Below, piece after piece: positions 18,631 through 20,255 of a stretch of 20,255 bases of DNA. The stretch lies in the NCBI GenBank assembly GCA_027658995.1, contig JAQDQK010000034.1, positions 1-20,255 of the forward strand. The letters are read 5' to 3'. The stretch is from Propionibacteriaceae bacterium AM104-82. Its GTDB lineage: Bacteria > Actinomycetota > Actinomycetes > Propionibacteriales > Propionibacteriaceae. Below the pieces are notes generated by a model that saw only the letters and a list, made by a program, of their open reading frames with translations, was not told the origin of the DNA and did not search any database. Position numbers and translations under genes: made by a program. The stretch's first letter is position 1. The number at the start of each line of letters is the position of its first letter.

Positions 18631-19325
18631 GTGGCCAACTCCTTGACGGTCATCGGCTGGTAGGAGCGCGTGGGGACGAAGAGGTCCTCTTCGGCGAGTT
18701 CGCCGAAGAGTGTGCCTTCGTAGGAGGCTCGCTGCGTCAATGCGTGGAAGAGGAAGTCGCGGCGCTGGTACTTTCCCTTGCCCAGGTAGGCCCATTCAGC
18801 GAACTTGATCGGAGACCCATCGGGTGTGGTCATGGTCAAGGCGTCACCTTGGACGACGTTTGTGCGGAGGACGTGTGTAATGGCTGCGGGCCAAACATTG
18901 TCAGCGGTGCCCAAGAACTCGAGCATGATTTCGGCGAGGTTGGTGCGGCATTCATCCGCGTTGTCTTCGAGTAGCTCGATGCCGTACACGCACATGAGGG
19001 CGAGGAGTGCGAAGTGGCGTCGCTCGAACTCGTTCTTCCCGTACCGGGCTTGCACGGCCGCCAGCTTCCGTCGGAGAACGGGGACGAGGAAGTTCCCTGA
19101 TCCGCATGCTGGTTCCAAGACGCGGGAGTCGATTCGCTCAGTCTCATCTTTGACGAGGTCGAGCATGTCTTCGACTAACCAGTCGGGGGTGAAGACCTCG
19201 CCGTGGTCAGCGACCCGTTGCTTAGATCTGACCAGTGTTGCGGTGGGCTTCATGCGCGGCCTTGTTTGGAGTTCGTGATTGCCTTGATTGTGCCCGAGCT
19301 CACCGACAGTCGGGTCGTCTGTCAT
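18627..19325 (-). CDS. Short N6-adenine methyltransferase-like protein lacking NPPY
   Basis: A 232-residue protein. It has GEVFTP (42-47), a perfect AdoMet motif I (EPACGSGNFL, 71-80), an acidic motif II region (YGIELLEDNADECRTNL, 114-130) and a motif III-like VVQGDAL (157-163). It ends without any (N/D)PPY catalytic motif; the region after motif III reads as AEWAYLGKGKYQRRDF instead. The ATG at 19325 was chosen because it overlaps the upstream gene's stop by 4 nt; a longer frame to 19607 overlaps that gene completely and has no family-like sequence. It likely binds AdoMet and acts with the next protein as a two-chain enzyme, or is a non-catalytic partner. Confidence 0.82.
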   Translation of the reverse strand: MTDDPTVGELGHNQGNHELQTRPRMKPTATLVRSKQRVADHGEVFTPDWLVEDMLDLVKDETERIDSRVLEPACGSGNFLVPVLRRKLAAVQARYGKNEFERRHFALLALMCVYGIELLEDNADECRTNLAEIMLEFLGTADNVWPAAITHVLRTNVVQGDALTMTTPDGSPIKFAEWAYLGKGKYQRRDFLFHALTQRASYEGTLFGELAEEDLFVPTRSYQPMTVKELAT

Positions 19326-19786
19326 CTGGGGGTCCGCACGAGGGGAGAGCTGACTGTTCTTGGGCCGCGGACGTCGGGATATCTGGCTAGCTCGAAAGCC
19401 CTCTGTGCTCGGTGGCTCGAAAGCACCTTTCGCTGGCCCGGACGAGTCTGAGGGTTGTCCATCACGCCATCGATGATGCTGATCTCCTCTTCGAGCCGGC
19501 GCCTCGTCGTCTCGTGCTTCTGGCGGCAGGTGTCTGAGCAGAATTTCTTCGGGCGCCCCTTCTCTCCGTTCCATGAGCAGCGGTTCGAGCACGAAGGATT
19601 GAGGCATCTTGCGGAGGTTGCCGGCTGTGGCTCGCAGATAGCCAGAGCCTCGAGAAGGTCCGTGGCGCGCACCTCCGATGTGTCACCGGAAGACCTCTTG
19701 ACGGCGGTGGAGAGGGAAATCTTCATAGGCAAGCCATTCACGCTGCGCTGGAGCTGGTTGGGCTCCTGTTGCTTGGATGGGCTCAT
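19322..19786 (-). CDS. Small Cys-rich zinc-finger-like protein, first gene of the defence operon
   Basis: A 154-residue protein. The centre holds a probable zinc site, CLNPSCSNRC (Cys61, 66, 70) followed by KKFCSDTCRQKH (Cys83, Cys87, His91), reminiscent of short treble-clef or ribbon fingers of the type CSxxCRQ found in actinobacterial DNA-binding proteins. A basic helix follows (TTRRRLEEEI). The N-terminus is polar and the C-terminus basic. The ATG at 19786 has an excellent GGGAGG 5 nt upstream. Being first in the operon and likely nucleic-acid binding, it may autoregulate the cluster through the inverted repeat and TATAGGGGGTC motifs just upstream; this is inference. No named family was recognised. 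Confidence 0.72.
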   Translation of the reverse strand: MSPSKQQEPNQLQRSVNGLPMKISLSTAVKRSSGDTSEVRATDLLEALAICEPQPATSARCLNPSCSNRCSWNGEKGRPKKFCSDTCRQKHETTRRRLEEEISIIDGVMDNPQTRPGQRKVLSSHRAQRAFELARYPDVRGPRTVSSPLVRTPR

Positions 19787-19821
19787 GGTACCTCCCTGAA
19801 CGCTTGATATGGCGACGATAA

Positions 19822-19857
19822 CGTCAAATTAAGGTATCTCGGCGCGACTTCGAGATA
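19822..19857 (-). promoter_or_regulatory. Upstream region of the defence operon with inverted repeat
   Basis: On the minus strand an inverted repeat, CGAGATA facing TATCTCG (19835-19857, 9-nt spacer), precedes an AT-rich TACCTTAAT (containing a TANNNT -10) and TTGACG (19822-19827), a -35-like hexamer lacking a clear -10 at normal distance. The repeat is a good operator candidate for the operon. The exact promoter could not be fixed by eye. Confidence 0.4.
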
Positions 19858-19878
19858 TAGGGGGTCGTATAGGGGGTC
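19855..19878. repeat. Tandem TATAGGGGGTC motif, promoter end of the defence cluster
   Basis: TATAGGGGGTC occurs twice, 12 bp apart (19856-19866 and 19868-19878), on the + strand. The first copy extends to a 15-of-16 match with 8377-8392 beyond the other end of the operon, same orientation. Candidate roles are an att-like direct repeat of the defence island or binding sites of a shared regulator. Confidence 0.55.
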
Positions 19879-20044
19879 TGTGCTGACGGCCGGTGGTTTC
19901 ACGGTGTCGGCGAAATTACATTTAGTTCGCCCGGCTGAGACGCGCGCCATGTCAATGTCGGAAAATGTTGGAATCTGTTGCGGCGCGGCGCTGACTGAAA
20001 GTAGGCTGCTGTGCTATTGGAGGCGGCGCGTCCTGACATGAAGT

Positions 20045-20077
20045 GAGGGCGCCCCTGTTGGTACCAGGGACGCCCTC
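20045..20077. terminator. Strong terminator-like hairpin
   Basis: GAGGGCG pairs with CGCCCTC and CCCTG with CAGGG, with one C/A mismatch between the two stems and a 7-nt loop (TTGGTAC). This gives 12 paired bases without a T-run, as is common for actinobacterial terminators. No complete gene ends next to it, so its strand is unclear. It may insulate the defence operon from the gene starting at the window edge. Confidence 0.6.
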
Positions 20078-20250
20078 GATGAACCATGTATCCGGTTAGA
20101 GAACAGTGAGGTTCTTGTGTCCCAGCGTATCTGGGGTTCTGGGGTGGCGCTAGCCCCGGAGCCTGTCGTGTCGTCGTTCGTGTTCCTAGCCGGTGATGTG
20201 AACCGCCTCAGGTTTGGTGCCGCTTCCTTTTGAGTTGAAAGGATGGCGTC
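20078..20250. other. Upstream region of a gene starting at the window edge
   Basis: No gene is seen inside this stretch. It has short inverted repeats (AGAAC facing GTTCT near 20099-20114; GGGG and CCCC around TGGCGCTAG near 20143) and a Shine-Dalgarno-like GAAAGGA (20237-20243) before an ATG at 20251. The dense short repeats next to a start codon could be the end of an insertion sequence, but no transposase is visible. Confidence 0.3.
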
Positions 20251-20255
20251 ATGCC
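20251..20255 (+). CDS. First bases of an unseen plus-strand gene
   Basis: An ATG at 20251 lies 7 nt after GAAAGGA. Only five bases fall in the window, so the product cannot be named. Confidence 0.35.

Noticed and set aside
18627..19607. Longer start at 19607 for the short methyltransferase
   Set aside because: The first 94 residues overlap the zinc-finger gene in another frame and look random; the ATG at 19325 gives the standard 4-nt coupling.

Overview
The window looks like an accessory region from a high-GC Gram-positive bacterium (Actinomycetota). The supporting signs are high GC with GC-rich third codon positions, an actinobacterial-type mercury operon, a lipoprotein thioredoxin, and dense operons joined by ATGA/GTGA start-stop overlaps. 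It reads as a genomic island or large plasmid carrying resistance and defence cargo; no rRNA, tRNA, integrase or complete transposase gene was seen. The genus cannot be fixed from sequence alone.

Region 1 (1-4141) is a mercury-resistance locus. merR (+ strand) diverges from a minus-strand operon: merA, merB, a MerF/MerT-like membrane protein, a thioredoxin-fold lipoprotein, and a CcdA-like membrane protein cut by the window edge. A perfect 8-bp inverted repeat lies in a 20-bp promoter spacer between merR and merA, the usual MerR arrangement. Region 2 (4142-8527) holds a plus-strand pair, an ABC-F ribosome-protection-type ATPase and an MFS efflux protein. The pair is preceded by a 14-codon leader peptide and mutually exclusive hairpins ending in a T-run, which looks like drug-sensing transcription attenuation. 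Two related repeats (87 aligned bases, 66 identical, same orientation) flank this cassette. A truncated gene fragment sits at its right side.

Region 3 (8528-19786) is one long minus-strand defence cluster. In transcription order it encodes: a small Cys-rich zinc-finger-like protein; a short N6-adenine methyltransferase-like protein with motif I but no NPPY; a larger Eco57I-type methyltransferase with NPPY and a divergent motif I; a GIY-YIG-helicase fusion; a Cap4/DUF4297-like nuclease effector; an ABC-3C middle component; a DUF3732 ABC/SMC-like ATPase; a TIR protein with an intact catalytic Glu; possibly a small ORF; and a PD-(D/E)XK/DUF5655 nuclease-like protein. The first seven genes are chained by short overlaps or near-contact, so a restriction-modification module and an ABC three-component module appear to be translated as one unit. 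This is the best candidate in the window for an undescribed composite system.

Region 4 (19787-20255) carries the operon's upstream region, with a 7-bp inverted repeat and a tandem TATAGGGGGTC motif that recurs at the far end of the cluster (about 8.38 kb). It also has a strong terminator-like hairpin and the first bases of a plus-strand gene at the window edge. Family assignments rest on motif reading and memory of families; no database search was run.
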